From Chloroflexota bacterium (GTDB taxonomy: Bacteria; Chloroflexota; Anaerolineae; Anaerolineales; UBA11579): 49,970 bases of DNA. The notes under the pieces were generated by a model, which made no database searches, had not been told where the DNA came from, and worked only from the letters and a program-made list of their open reading frames with translations. Position 1 is the first letter of the stretch. Each line of letters starts with the position of its first letter. Both the position numbers and the translations under genes were made by a program. This document shows, one piece after another, positions 17,473 to 24,932 of the stretch. The DNA lies in contig VRUJ01000027.1 of NCBI GenBank assembly GCA_019456165.1, positions 1-49,970 of the forward strand, read 5' to 3'.

Positions 17473-17501
17473 TGTATTAAAAACGCTCGAAGAAGGAATA
17501 T

Positions 17502-18452
17502 ATGGTTTCGCAATCTTTACCCCACAAAAAAACAGCTTCACTCCCGGCAAACAGCCTGGCCGCTGTGGTGGGCAACACTCCCTTGCTGGAGCTGAAGCGC
17601 ATCACCGCCCACCTGCCATCGGAAGTGCAGATCTTCGCCAAGGCGGAATGGTTCAACCCCGGCGGCTCGGTCAAAGCGCGCCCCGCGTGGGGCATCATCC
17701 AGACTGCGCTTAAGGCCGCCGCGCTGGCGGGTGGCAAACACCTGCTGGATTCTACTTCCGGGAATATGGGCATCGCCTACGCCTCGTTGGGCGCCTCGCT
17801 GGGGATTCCAGTCTCATTGGCGATCCCCTCAAATGCCAGCCCGGAACGCCTGACCATCCTGCGAGCCATGGGCGTGGAGCTGACCCTTAGCGATCCCCTC
17901 GAAGGCTCGGACGGCGCTATCCTGGTGGCGCAGCACATGGCCACCGAGCGCCCCGAAAAATACTTTTACGCCGACCAGTATAATAACCAGGAGAATTGGC
18001 GCGCCCATTATCGCACCACCGGCCCTGAAATTTGGCGGCAGACCGCAGGGGAGCTAACCCACTTCGTGGCCGGTTTGGGCACCACCGGCACGGTCACTGG
18101 CACCGGCCGCTATCTACTGGAGCAGAACCCGGACATTGAGATAATCGCGTTCGAGCCGGATTCACCCTTCCACGGTTTGGAGGGCTTGAAACACATCTCC
18201 AGCTCCATCCAGCCGGGCATTTTCGACCCCACGCTTGCCGACCGCACCCTAGGCATCTCGACCGAAACAGCCCACCACTTAACCCGCCGCCTGGCGCGTG
18301 AGGAAGGCTTGTTTGTGGGTGTTTCCTCCGGCGCGGCCTTGGAGGCTGCTATGCAGGTCGCGGGGCAGTTAACCGCAGGCGTTGTCGTCACCGTCTTTCC
18401 AGACGCGGGCTATAAATACCTCAGCGAGAAATTCTGGGAGCTGGAATCATGA
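17502..18452 (+). CDS. cysM: Cysteine synthase, CysO-dependent type
   Basis: A fold-type II PLP enzyme of 316 residues. The PLP lysine is K58 in NPGGSVKARPA, the substrate loop is STSGNMG, and the phosphate-binding loop is GLGTTGTVTG. On its own this could be CysK or CysM, but the next genes encode the JAMM protease, the sulfur carrier and MoeZ. That order matches the mycobacterial route, in which CysM transfers sulfur from CysO-thiocarboxylate to O-phosphoserine. AAGGA sits five bases before the ATG. The stop overlaps the next start (ATGA). Confidence 0.9.
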   Translation: MVSQSLPHKKTASLPANSLAAVVGNTPLLELKRITAHLPSEVQIFAKAEWFNPGGSVKARPAWGIIQTALKAAALAGGKHLLDSTSGNMGIAYASLGASLGIPVSLAIPSNASPERLTILRAMGVELTLSDPLEGSDGAILVAQHMATERPEKYFYADQYNNQENWRAHYRTTGPEIWRQTAGELTHFVAGLGTTGTVTGTGRYLLEQNPDIEIIAFEPDSPFHGLEGLKHISSSIQPGIFDPTLADRTLGISTETAHHLTRRLAREEGLFVGVSSGAALEAAMQVAGQLTAGVVVTVFPDAGYKYLSEKFWELES

Positions 18453-18877
18453 GTCTGCGAATCACACAGGAAGTTCTGACCCAGATACACCAACATGGCC
18501 AGTCTGCCTACCCCGAAGAGGGCGCAGGCTTGCTGCTGGGCAGTACTGGAGATGAAGACCGCGTGGTTGAATCCATCCTGCCGCTGACGAACACGCGTGA
18601 AGATTCTGCGCGGCACAACCGCTACCTGATCTCTGCCCGTGACATGCTCGAAGGCGACTTGGAGGCCGATAAGCGCGGCCTGGAAATTGTGGGCGTTTTC
18701 CATTCTCACCCAGACCATCCCAACCAGCCCTCCGAGTTTGACCGTGAATGGGCCATGCCCTGGTTCTCATACATCATTACCAACGTCCAGGACGGTGTAG
18801 CAGTAGCAAGCCGTTCTTGGCGCTTGACGGATGACCGCGAAAAGTTTTTAGAAGAAGAAGTGGAAATTAACTCGTAA
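18449..18877 (+). CDS. mec: JAMM/Mov34 metalloprotease (Mec-like)
   Basis: A 142-residue zinc isopeptidase. The JAMM signature is complete: Glu in YPEEGAG (E23/E24), H85 and H87 in FHSHPDH, Ser95 and D98 in PSEFD. In Mycobacterium tuberculosis the homologue Mec cuts cysteine off the CysO-cysteine adduct, finishing cysteine synthesis. Related JAMM proteins trim residues after the diglycine of sulfur carriers. Here both roles are possible, because the downstream carrier does not end in Gly-Gly. The gene is translationally coupled to cysM. Confidence 0.9.
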   Translation: MSLRITQEVLTQIHQHGQSAYPEEGAGLLLGSTGDEDRVVESILPLTNTREDSARHNRYLISARDMLEGDLEADKRGLEIVGVFHSHPDHPNQPSEFDREWAMPWFSYIITNVQDGVAVASRSWRLTDDREKFLEEEVEINS

Positions 18878-18915
18878 TTTAGAGCACCATAGATAACTGT
18901 TAAGAAGGAGAATCA

Positions 18916-19197
18916 ATGCCAACTCTAAGAATCCCCAGCCCCTTACGACCATTTGCTGATGGCGCCAGCGAGATTGACGTACAGGGGAGTACTGTCAGCG
19001 ACGCGTTAGAAGAACTAACCGTAAAATACCCCTCTCTACGCAAACATCTTTTTACAGAAGATGGTGAGATGCGTGCTTTTGTCAACCTGTTCTTGAACGA
19101 TGAGGATGTGCGCTTTTTGCAAGGCGTGGATACCAAAATCAATGTGGACGACCGCTTGATGATCATCCCCAGCATCGCCGGGGGAGGTTTAGGATGA
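18916..19197 (+). CDS. cysO: Sulfur carrier protein CysO (ThiS/MoaD fold)
   Basis: A 93-residue ubiquitin-like carrier, the same length as mycobacterial CysO. The beta-grasp pattern is clear (LRIPSPLRPFADG, STVSDALEEL, RAFVNLFLNDEDVRFL, DRLMIIPSIAGGG). In this family the C-terminal Gly-Gly is adenylated and converted to a thiocarboxylate. Here the protein ends IAGGGLG, so two or three residues follow the diglycine and must be removed before loading, plausibly by the adjacent JAMM protease. AAGGAG precedes the ATG. Its TGA overlaps the next ATG by four bases, which may explain the tail. Confidence 0.9.
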   Translation: MPTLRIPSPLRPFADGASEIDVQGSTVSDALEELTVKYPSLRKHLFTEDGEMRAFVNLFLNDEDVRFLQGVDTKINVDDRLMIIPSIAGGGLG

Positions 19198-19676
19198 CAC
19201 CTAACCTTCAATCTGTTGACTATGCCGCGCTGCGCACTAATCAGGCTTTCATCATCGGTTTAAGTATTCTCGCATTTATCCTCAATGCTCCCTGGTTGGC
19301 CGCAGTTGTGACTGTGTTCATGTTCATAGGTACCATCATAAGTATTCCAGCATTCGGTTTTGTCTACAAACGCGCCCTAAAACCCTGGGGTTGGGTGAAA
19401 CCGGATGTGCTTCAGGATAACCCCGAGCCGCACCGTTTCGCGCAAGGTTTTGGCAGCGTGGTTATGCTGGCCTCTATTGTCTCGTTGGGTGCGGGTGCGG
19501 CTGCCCTGGGCTGGGGGCTGGTTTGGCTGGTGGTTGCCCTGGCAGCTCTGAATTTGTTTGCAGGTTTCTGCGTCGGCTGTGCCCTGTACTATTGGTTAAA
19601 GCGCCTGAACGTGCCCGGTTTTGTAAAGGCGCCGCCCAGTGACACTTTTCCAGGCATGCGCCCCAAGGTAAATTAG
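19194..19676 (+). CDS. DUF4395 membrane protein
   Basis: A 160-residue membrane protein with two hydrophobic pairs (about 18-52 and 87-137). Typical DUF4395 marks are VDYAALRTNQ at the start and the CVGC pair at C126/C129 within the last membrane helix, followed by a YYWLKR stretch. Proteins of this family often occur with thioredoxins and sulfurtransferases, but their activity is not established. Being placed between cysO and a membrane-anchored thioredoxin suggests a redox or sulfur-transfer role at the membrane for the cysteine pathway (inference). Confidence 0.8.
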   Translation: MTPNLQSVDYAALRTNQAFIIGLSILAFILNAPWLAAVVTVFMFIGTIISIPAFGFVYKRALKPWGWVKPDVLQDNPEPHRFAQGFGSVVMLASIVSLGAGAAALGWGLVWLVVALAALNLFAGFCVGCALYYWLKRLNVPGFVKAPPSDTFPGMRPKVN

Positions 19677-19678
19677 AC

Positions 19679-20140
19679 ATGCTGCCCGATATCTTAATCC
19701 GCCTGGCCTGGGCATTGATTATCATTACCGCTGGTGTGGGGGTGTATTGGATGCTGCGCTGGTTAATTTTGGCGCGTGTCCAGCATAAGCAGCCTGGTCT
19801 TGAAAGTTTGACACCGGGGATTCCAGGCATACTTTATTTCACCACGCCGCATTGTGTCCCCTGCAAGACCGTCCAGCGACCGGCGTTGGAAGACCTGCGA
19901 GAAGTATTGGGCGAAGGCATTCAGATAATTCAAATCGATGCGACAAAGAGAACAGACCTGGCGGATAGTTGGGGTGTGCTCAGCGTGCCTACAACTTTCA
20001 TCATTGATTCAAAAGGCCAGCCCCGGCACATCAATCACGGGGTGACCCGCGCTGCAAAACTGCTGGACCAATTAGAGAGCGTTGAAGGCCGCAAGCTTTT
20101 ACCTGAAGAAGCTACCGGGTTGGATAAGGTTGCACTATAA
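19679..20140 (+). CDS. Membrane-anchored thioredoxin
   Basis: A 153-residue protein. A single N-terminal helix (about 8-32) is followed by a thioredoxin domain with active site CVPC (C59/C62), the cis-proline motif SVPTTF and the IIDSKGQP turn. The domain orientation cannot be settled, but the positively charged segment after the helix (LARVQHKQ) favours a cytoplasmic domain. It starts two bases after the DUF4395 stop, so the two are surely co-expressed; together they could reduce disulfides or persulfides in sulfur delivery. Confidence 0.85.
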   Translation: MLPDILIRLAWALIIITAGVGVYWMLRWLILARVQHKQPGLESLTPGIPGILYFTTPHCVPCKTVQRPALEDLREVLGEGIQIIQIDATKRTDLADSWGVLSVPTTFIIDSKGQPRHINHGVTRAAKLLDQLESVEGRKLLPEEATGLDKVAL

Positions 20141-20209
20141 TTTATATTAGCTACTTAAACAAATTGGAAGGGATCATCCCTTCTGTTTATATCAAAAGGA
20201 AACAAAGTT

Positions 20210-21385
20210 ATGGCAGCACCATCTATTAACGGCAACAGCGATCTCTCGCATGCTGAGATCATGCGTTATTCGCGGCACTTACTCATACCAGAAGTGGGAT
20301 TAGAGGGGCAGAGGAAGCTAAAAGCATCCGCGGTCCTGGTAATTGGGACTGGTGGGCTTGGCTCGCCTGTGGCTATGTATCTGGCCGCGGCAGGAGTGGG
20401 GCGCATCGGTCTGGTTGACCATGACGTAGTCGATCACTCCAACTTACAGCGCCAGGTAATTCACGGCACCTCAGGTGTGGGCATGCTTAAAACCGAATCT
20501 GCCAAAGCGCGCATATTGGACATCAACCCGGAGATTAAGGTTGATGTGTATAACGAACTGTTCACTTCCGAAAACGCAATGCGCATCGCTGAGGGTTACG
20601 ATCTGATTATTGATGGGACGGATAATTTCCCCACACGCTACCTGGTTAACGATGTGTGTGTCATGCTCGGTATTCCCAACGTTTACGGCTCTATCTACCG
20701 CTTCGACGGCCAGGTAAGCGTGTTTGACGGCAAGGACGCGCCTTGCTACCGTTGCTTATTCCCGGAGCCGCCTCCGCCGGGGTTGGTGCCCTCTTGCGCG
20801 GAAGGCGGGGTGTTGGGTGTGCTGCCGGGCACAATTGGCACCCTGCAGGCCACCGAGGCGCTCAAACTACTGATTGGAATGGGTGATTCTCTCAAAGGCC
20901 GTTTGCTGTTATTCAATGCTCTGGATATGTCCTTTGATTTTGTGAAGCTGCGCAAAAACCCAAATTGCAAAGTTTGCAGCCCAAATCCAGAAATAACAGA
21001 ATTGATTGATTACGAAGCCTTCTGCGGTATGCCAGCACATGATCAGGATGAAGGTTCGGCCGGCTCCGAGTGGGATATAGAGGTCGGCGAGTTGACCAAA
21101 AGGCTGGATAGCGGAGAGCGGCTGCGCTTGTTGGATGTGCGCGAACCTCACGAACTCGAAATTGCCCGTCTCGAAGGTGCAGACCTGATCCCTTTGGGAC
21201 AGCTAGCCAGCCGCCTCTCCGAGCTGGATACCGCCGAAGAGATGGTTATCTTCTGCAAGAGCGGCACCCGTTCGGCGCGGGCTTTGGAATTGCTGGTCAG
21301 CGCAGGCTTCCGCAAAGTCAAGAACCTGAAAGGCGGCATCAACGCCTGGTCGCGCGAAATTGACCCGGCCATTCCTTTGTATTAA
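20210..21385 (+). CDS. moeZ: MoeB/ThiF adenylyltransferase-rhodanese fusion (MoeZ)
   Basis: 391 residues with two domains. The E1-like adenylation domain (1-270) has the nucleotide loop GTGGLGS (46-52), the conserved RQVIHG, D136/T137-type DGTDNFPTR, the Cys C196 in PSCAEGG and a zinc site C179/C182/C253/C256. The rhodanese domain (about 290-391) has its active Cys C349 in FCKSGTRS. Such fusions adenylate the carrier C-terminus and then load sulfur from the rhodanese persulfide, as MoeZ does for CysO. It closes the cysteine operon. It may also serve the double MoaD at 24292, since no other loading enzyme is visible. Confidence 0.93.
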   Translation: MAAPSINGNSDLSHAEIMRYSRHLLIPEVGLEGQRKLKASAVLVIGTGGLGSPVAMYLAAAGVGRIGLVDHDVVDHSNLQRQVIHGTSGVGMLKTESAKARILDINPEIKVDVYNELFTSENAMRIAEGYDLIIDGTDNFPTRYLVNDVCVMLGIPNVYGSIYRFDGQVSVFDGKDAPCYRCLFPEPPPPGLVPSCAEGGVLGVLPGTIGTLQATEALKLLIGMGDSLKGRLLLFNALDMSFDFVKLRKNPNCKVCSPNPEITELIDYEAFCGMPAHDQDEGSAGSEWDIEVGELTKRLDSGERLRLLDVREPHELEIARLEGADLIPLGQLASRLSELDTAEEMVIFCKSGTRSARALELLVSAGFRKVKNLKGGINAWSREIDPAIPLY

Positions 21386-21647
21386 CTCTGGAAGGTTGCG
21401 GGGAATAAAACAATAATATATTGCAAATTAAATATATTATGCAATATATCTTACAGATTATACTAAGAGTCAATATACTAAATATATTATCACCAATCTT
21501 TTAAATTCGGAAAAGACCCGAATAATTAGCTGTATCCAAGCCAGGTGGATATTTGGATGTATAATATTACCGAGATGAGATAAATCATAAGTAAATTCGC
21601 TTATTAACCAAATAATCGCAAAATATTGAGCAAGGGAAAAATCACAA
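21386..21647. promoter_or_regulatory. AT-rich intergenic region with operator-like element
   Basis: Holds an AT-rich inverted repeat (ATATATTGC at 21416, GCAATATAT at 21441) that could end the moeZ transcript. It also holds the inverted pair TATCCA-N7-TGGATA (21533-21551) followed eight bases later by TATAAT (21560-21565). The latter block is repeated at 22744-22776 in front of another gene, with the same 8-base gap. Confidence 0.55.
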
Positions 21648-22559
21648 ATGGTTATACAGAAGCTGAGAGATTTAATCGGGAATTTACCAAAAGAAACTGG
21701 TTTCACGAAACGGATGAGATTTCATCAGTCCTGGTGGCGCGCTTTTGTTTTAGCGGAAGAACAGGGGGAGCACCCAATTCGTAATAATGAGCTAATAGGC
21801 AGCGCAATTCAAAAAGGGGAAATTAGCGGAAAGAATTTTCTATCTAACAATATACGCAAAGCTGTTGATGAGACTATAAAAGAAAGAAAACTATTCGGGG
21901 CGGGAATAATTGAAGAAGGCAGATTGTTCAATAATCTTTTATCAAGCCAACCATTATGCTTCAATTTTTTTGGAGAGCTAATGTTGGATAAGGATTTTGC
22001 ATTGCAAGTATTGCGGTGTTTTTATCCTGATCTTACGAGTGTTAATCGAGTTATATTTGAGTTTGCACCTGTCGAAAATTATACAAATGACAAATCAGCA
22101 TTTGATGTAGCTTTTGAAGTTATGCAAAAAAGCGAGAAGGGGATGATTGGTTTTGAATGTAAGTTCACAGATACATTTTCACAGACAGAATATAGTAAAG
22201 ATGAATACAGAGAGGTATATCGTCAAAGCAATAATTTTGCCAAAGAATATGAATTATATATCTCGGGAAGATATAACCAGCTCTTCCGCAATCAACTTAT
22301 TGCAGAAGCTTTGCTGCAAAATGAAGAATATCAATTTGTGTACACGGGATTATTTTGTCATCAAGACGACAAGCTAGCAATAAAAATAGCGTCTGAGTTT
22401 GGTGATATGCTTTATAATCAGACGCTTTTTCGAGTGATCACATATCAGGAATATATTGAAAAAGTTCAGCAATTGCCGTTGGATTGGGCAAAGAGAGAAT
22501 TGGTAATGATGTTGTGGGCTAGATATTGTGCAACTCAATTCAGTGATAATGTGAATTGA
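21648..22559 (+). CDS. Putative restriction endonuclease, PGN_0703-like
   Basis: A 303-residue soluble protein with AT-rich codon use. The stretch LFNNLLSSQPLCFNFFGEL and the later AFDVAFEV...GMIGFECKFTDTF form a PD-(D/E)xK nuclease core (Asp, then Glu-x-Lys on the next strand). This matches a family labelled PGN_0703 putative restriction endonuclease. No methyltransferase is adjacent, so if it is a restriction enzyme it may be an orphan or a solitary defence nuclease. A weak AAGGG stretch precedes the ATG. The contrast in composition with the cysteine operon suggests acquisition. Confidence 0.65.
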   Translation: MVIQKLRDLIGNLPKETGFTKRMRFHQSWWRAFVLAEEQGEHPIRNNELIGSAIQKGEISGKNFLSNNIRKAVDETIKERKLFGAGIIEEGRLFNNLLSSQPLCFNFFGELMLDKDFALQVLRCFYPDLTSVNRVIFEFAPVENYTNDKSAFDVAFEVMQKSEKGMIGFECKFTDTFSQTEYSKDEYREVYRQSNNFAKEYELYISGRYNQLFRNQLIAEALLQNEEYQFVYTGLFCHQDDKLAIKIASEFGDMLYNQTLFRVITYQEYIEKVQQLPLDWAKRELVMMLWARYCATQFSDNVN

Positions 22560-22743
22560 AATGGAAGGAAAATACATATAACCCCCATTTCCACCTAACC
22601 TGGCTATACCTGGAGGGTATGCGAGGCGGATTGCCAAGAATGGTTATGGGAAAACTGGGTCAGAAGCAAAATCGTAAGGCGGGTGATATTGCATTAGACC
22701 GTAGCTTTTGGTTACTCGCTGATAAGACTCGTATAATGGATTT

Positions 22744-22776
22744 TATCCAAGCTAGGTGGATATCTAGACCTATAAT
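22744..22776 (+). promoter_or_regulatory. Second copy of TATCCA-N7-TGGATA element with -10 box
   Basis: TATCCA (22744-22749), seven bases, TGGATA (22757-22762), eight bases, then TATAAT (22771-22776). The geometry equals that at 21533-21565. It lies about 135 bases before the methyltransferase gene, in an interval (22560-22909) without any other recognisable gene. Confidence 0.5.
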
Positions 22777-22909
22777 AATCAATGTGGAGCAATTTCATCA
22801 ATAATATGACTTATAATCCACTCTGCTGCCTAACCCTGACAGTAGTAGACTAAAAGTATTTAGATTGGCAGCTTTCTATTAATAACAATTATTACACGAG
22901 GAGGCACCA

Positions 22910-23980
22910 ATGAGTAATGCACTAGACCAATCTAAATCAGATGCGTTCGCAGATCAGATGGTGGGTGTTTTAAATAATGGAGCGATCGCGCTAATGACGA
23001 GTATCGGCCACCAGACTGGTCTATTCGACACGATGGCAGGTTTATCCCCTTCGACAAGTGAACGAATTGCTGAGGCTGCTGGATTGAACGAGCGTTATGT
23101 CCGCGAGTGGCTTGGGGCAATGGTCACTGGCGGTATCGTCAATCATGATCCTGTTGAGCAGACTTACTCATTACCTGCAGAACATTCGGCATGGCTCACG
23201 CGAGCGGCAGGAACGGACAACCTGGCGCAACAAGCACAGTATATCCCCTTGTTGGGCAGTGTCGAGCAGGGCATTATCGAATGTTTTCACAATGGCGGCG
23301 GTGTGCCTTACTCCGCTTACCCACGCTTCCAGCAGGTAATGGCCGAGGAGAGCGGGGCGATACATGATGCCACGCTGATCGATACGACCTTACCCCTCAT
23401 TCCCGATATCGTCGAACGCTTGCAAATTGGTATCGATGTTGCCGATATTGGCTGCGGCAGCGGCCACGCTATCAATCTGATGGCACAGGCTTTCCCTAAT
23501 AGCCAGTTTATTGGCTATGATTTCTCTCAAGAAGGTGTCGCCGTTGGACGGGAAGAAGCTGAAAGGATGAGATTATCTAATGCTCGCTTTGAAGCGAGAG
23601 ATGTGGAAAACTTGGATTTGTCCGGCCAGTACGACTTTATTACGGCTTTCGATGCCATCCACGACCAGGCACAACCCACCAAGGTCTTGCAGGGGATCGC
23701 GCATGCTTTGCGCCCAGAAGGGATCTTCTTGATGGTCGACATTGCCGCTTCCAGTAATGTCGCCGAGAATCTTGACCATGTGATTGGACCGCTAATGTAT
23801 ACCGTTTCGTGTATGCACTGTATGACGGTCTCTTTGGCCCTCGATGGGGAGGGTTTGGGTGCGATGTGGGGGGAGCAAAAAGCCCGACAAATGCTGGCCG
23901 AGGCTGGTTTTGCTTACGTTAGTGTCAAACGGATCGATTCCGATATCTTCAACTATTACTACATTGCTACAAAGGGTTAA
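22910..23980 (+). CDS. SAM-dependent methyltransferase with N-terminal winged helix
   Basis: 356 residues. The N-terminal part (about 10-90) has the helical dimerisation/winged-helix look of O-methyltransferase-like proteins (TGLFDTMAGLSPSTSERIAEAAGLNERYVREWL). The class I SAM-binding motif is VADIGCGSGHAINL, with motif II at QFIGYDFS and the acidic AFDAIHDQ loop. The arrangement matches the Rv2258c-like group of methyltransferases, whose substrates are mostly unknown. GAGGAGG lies eight bases before the ATG. It is a single gene with an own promoter candidate upstream. Confidence 0.85.
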   Translation: MSNALDQSKSDAFADQMVGVLNNGAIALMTSIGHQTGLFDTMAGLSPSTSERIAEAAGLNERYVREWLGAMVTGGIVNHDPVEQTYSLPAEHSAWLTRAAGTDNLAQQAQYIPLLGSVEQGIIECFHNGGGVPYSAYPRFQQVMAEESGAIHDATLIDTTLPLIPDIVERLQIGIDVADIGCGSGHAINLMAQAFPNSQFIGYDFSQEGVAVGREEAERMRLSNARFEARDVENLDLSGQYDFITAFDAIHDQAQPTKVLQGIAHALRPEGIFLMVDIAASSNVAENLDHVIGPLMYTVSCMHCMTVSLALDGEGLGAMWGEQKARQMLAEAGFAYVSVKRIDSDIFNYYYIATKG

Positions 23981-24052
23981 TCAACAAGTATTAACTGCAT
24001 TTCTTATAACCATGACTGGACGACGCCCTTAAATATTGAAACACAGAAAGTT

Positions 24053-24089
24053 TTCTTTTTCAATATCTATGTGGAAAAAAACTAGAATA
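24053..24089 (+). repeat. Short interspersed repeat, copy 1 (before moaD-like gene)
   Basis: A 37-base block reading TTCTTTTTCAATATCTATG and TGGAAAAAAACTAGAATA. It closely matches 24887-24922 on the other side of the double-MoaD gene. The core is an imperfect hairpin of TTTTCCA/TGGAAAA type. Confidence 0.6.
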
Positions 24090-24161
24090 CCCTGCGGCTT
24101 GTAGTAGAAATGTATGGAAAATGGGGTTTGGGGACAAAGCATCCAATTGGCTTTTTCCTTG

Positions 24162-24195
24162 GAAGAAACCCCGCAGCTTGCTGAAGGGTTTCTTC
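24162..24195 (+). terminator. Strong hairpin between methyltransferase and moaD-like gene
   Basis: Perfect 10-base arms GAAGAAACCC (24162-24171) and GGGTTTCTTC (24186-24195) around a 14-base loop. There is no long T-run, but the position suits termination of the upstream gene. The remaining bases of the 23981-24291 interval hold the short repeat above and AT-rich promoter-like sequence. Confidence 0.55.
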
Positions 24196-24291
24196 ACTTT
24201 GACATGCCATTAGAGTCTAGGATCCTATATATACGTAAAGATTCTTTCACGATAAAATTAGATATTTCTTTATTTATGTAAGGAGACGCTC

Positions 24292-24867
24292 GTGAAAGTT
24301 CGACTGTATGCGACACTCAGGCAGATTGTTGGTGAGAAGATAGTGGAAATCCCCGCGCTGGCTGAACAAACAGTAGGTGATATACTGCGCGCATTGGTGC
24401 AGCTGCATCCGAGATTGGAGGATTCGATCTGGTACCCGGATGGTTCTTTGGCCGGGCATGTGGCGGTGATACTCAATGGCCGTGACATCCGGCATCTAGA
24501 CGGGGTAGAAACTCCACTTTCCGATGAGGATTCAATGGATGTGTTTCCCCCAGTGGGCGGAGGCTCGGGCCAAGGTGACCCCACGCGTGTGACGCTCAAA
24601 CTCACCAGTCATTTTCGCGCCCGGGTGGGGCTTTTTGAAACGGATTTTGAATTCAAGGGGAATACCCTGCGTCAGTTCATCCCAGCTTTGCTGGGCAAGT
24701 ACGATATAGAAGATCTATTGATGGAGGCTGGTGAACTCAGGTCCAATATACGCGTGGTGATCAATGGGCGTTACTCGGGTCTTCTGGGTGGCTTTGATGC
24801 ACCCATTCCAGATGGGGCGACGGTTGTGCTGACGTTCGCTTGGGGGGGGCGGTATACCACTCATTAG
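24292..24867 (+). CDS. Tandem double MoaD/ThiS-fold protein
   Basis: 191 residues made of two ubiquitin-like domains. Domain 1 (1-91) runs from VRLYATLRQIVGEKIVEI to SMDVFPPVGGG, the classic MoaD pattern. Domain 2 (about 99-186) ends VVLTFAWGG and is followed by RYTTH. Neither diglycine is at a free C-terminus: the first is internal and the second carries five extra residues. MoaD supplies sulfur for the molybdopterin dithiolene, and MoaD-like genes commonly sit near tungsten AOR genes such as the one at 27301. The start is GTG with AAGGAG seven bases upstream. No other pterin gene is nearby. Confidence 0.82.
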   Translation: MKVRLYATLRQIVGEKIVEIPALAEQTVGDILRALVQLHPRLEDSIWYPDGSLAGHVAVILNGRDIRHLDGVETPLSDEDSMDVFPPVGGGSGQGDPTRVTLKLTSHFRARVGLFETDFEFKGNTLRQFIPALLGKYDIEDLLMEAGELRSNIRVVINGRYSGLLGGFDAPIPDGATVVLTFAWGGRYTTH

Positions 24868-24886
24868 TGATTTGTCTCATGTGATG

Positions 24887-24922
24887 TTCTTTTCCAATAT
24901 TTATGTGGAAAAAACCAGGATA
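24887..24922 (+). repeat. Short interspersed repeat, copy 2 (after moaD-like gene)
   Basis: Matches 24053-24089 with few changes. TTTTCCA and TGGAAAA can form a hairpin with loop ATATTTATG followed by an A-rich run. It lies between the convergent double-MoaD and ligase genes and may act as a bidirectional terminator. Confidence 0.6.
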
Positions 24923-24932
24923 ACTTCCCTTT

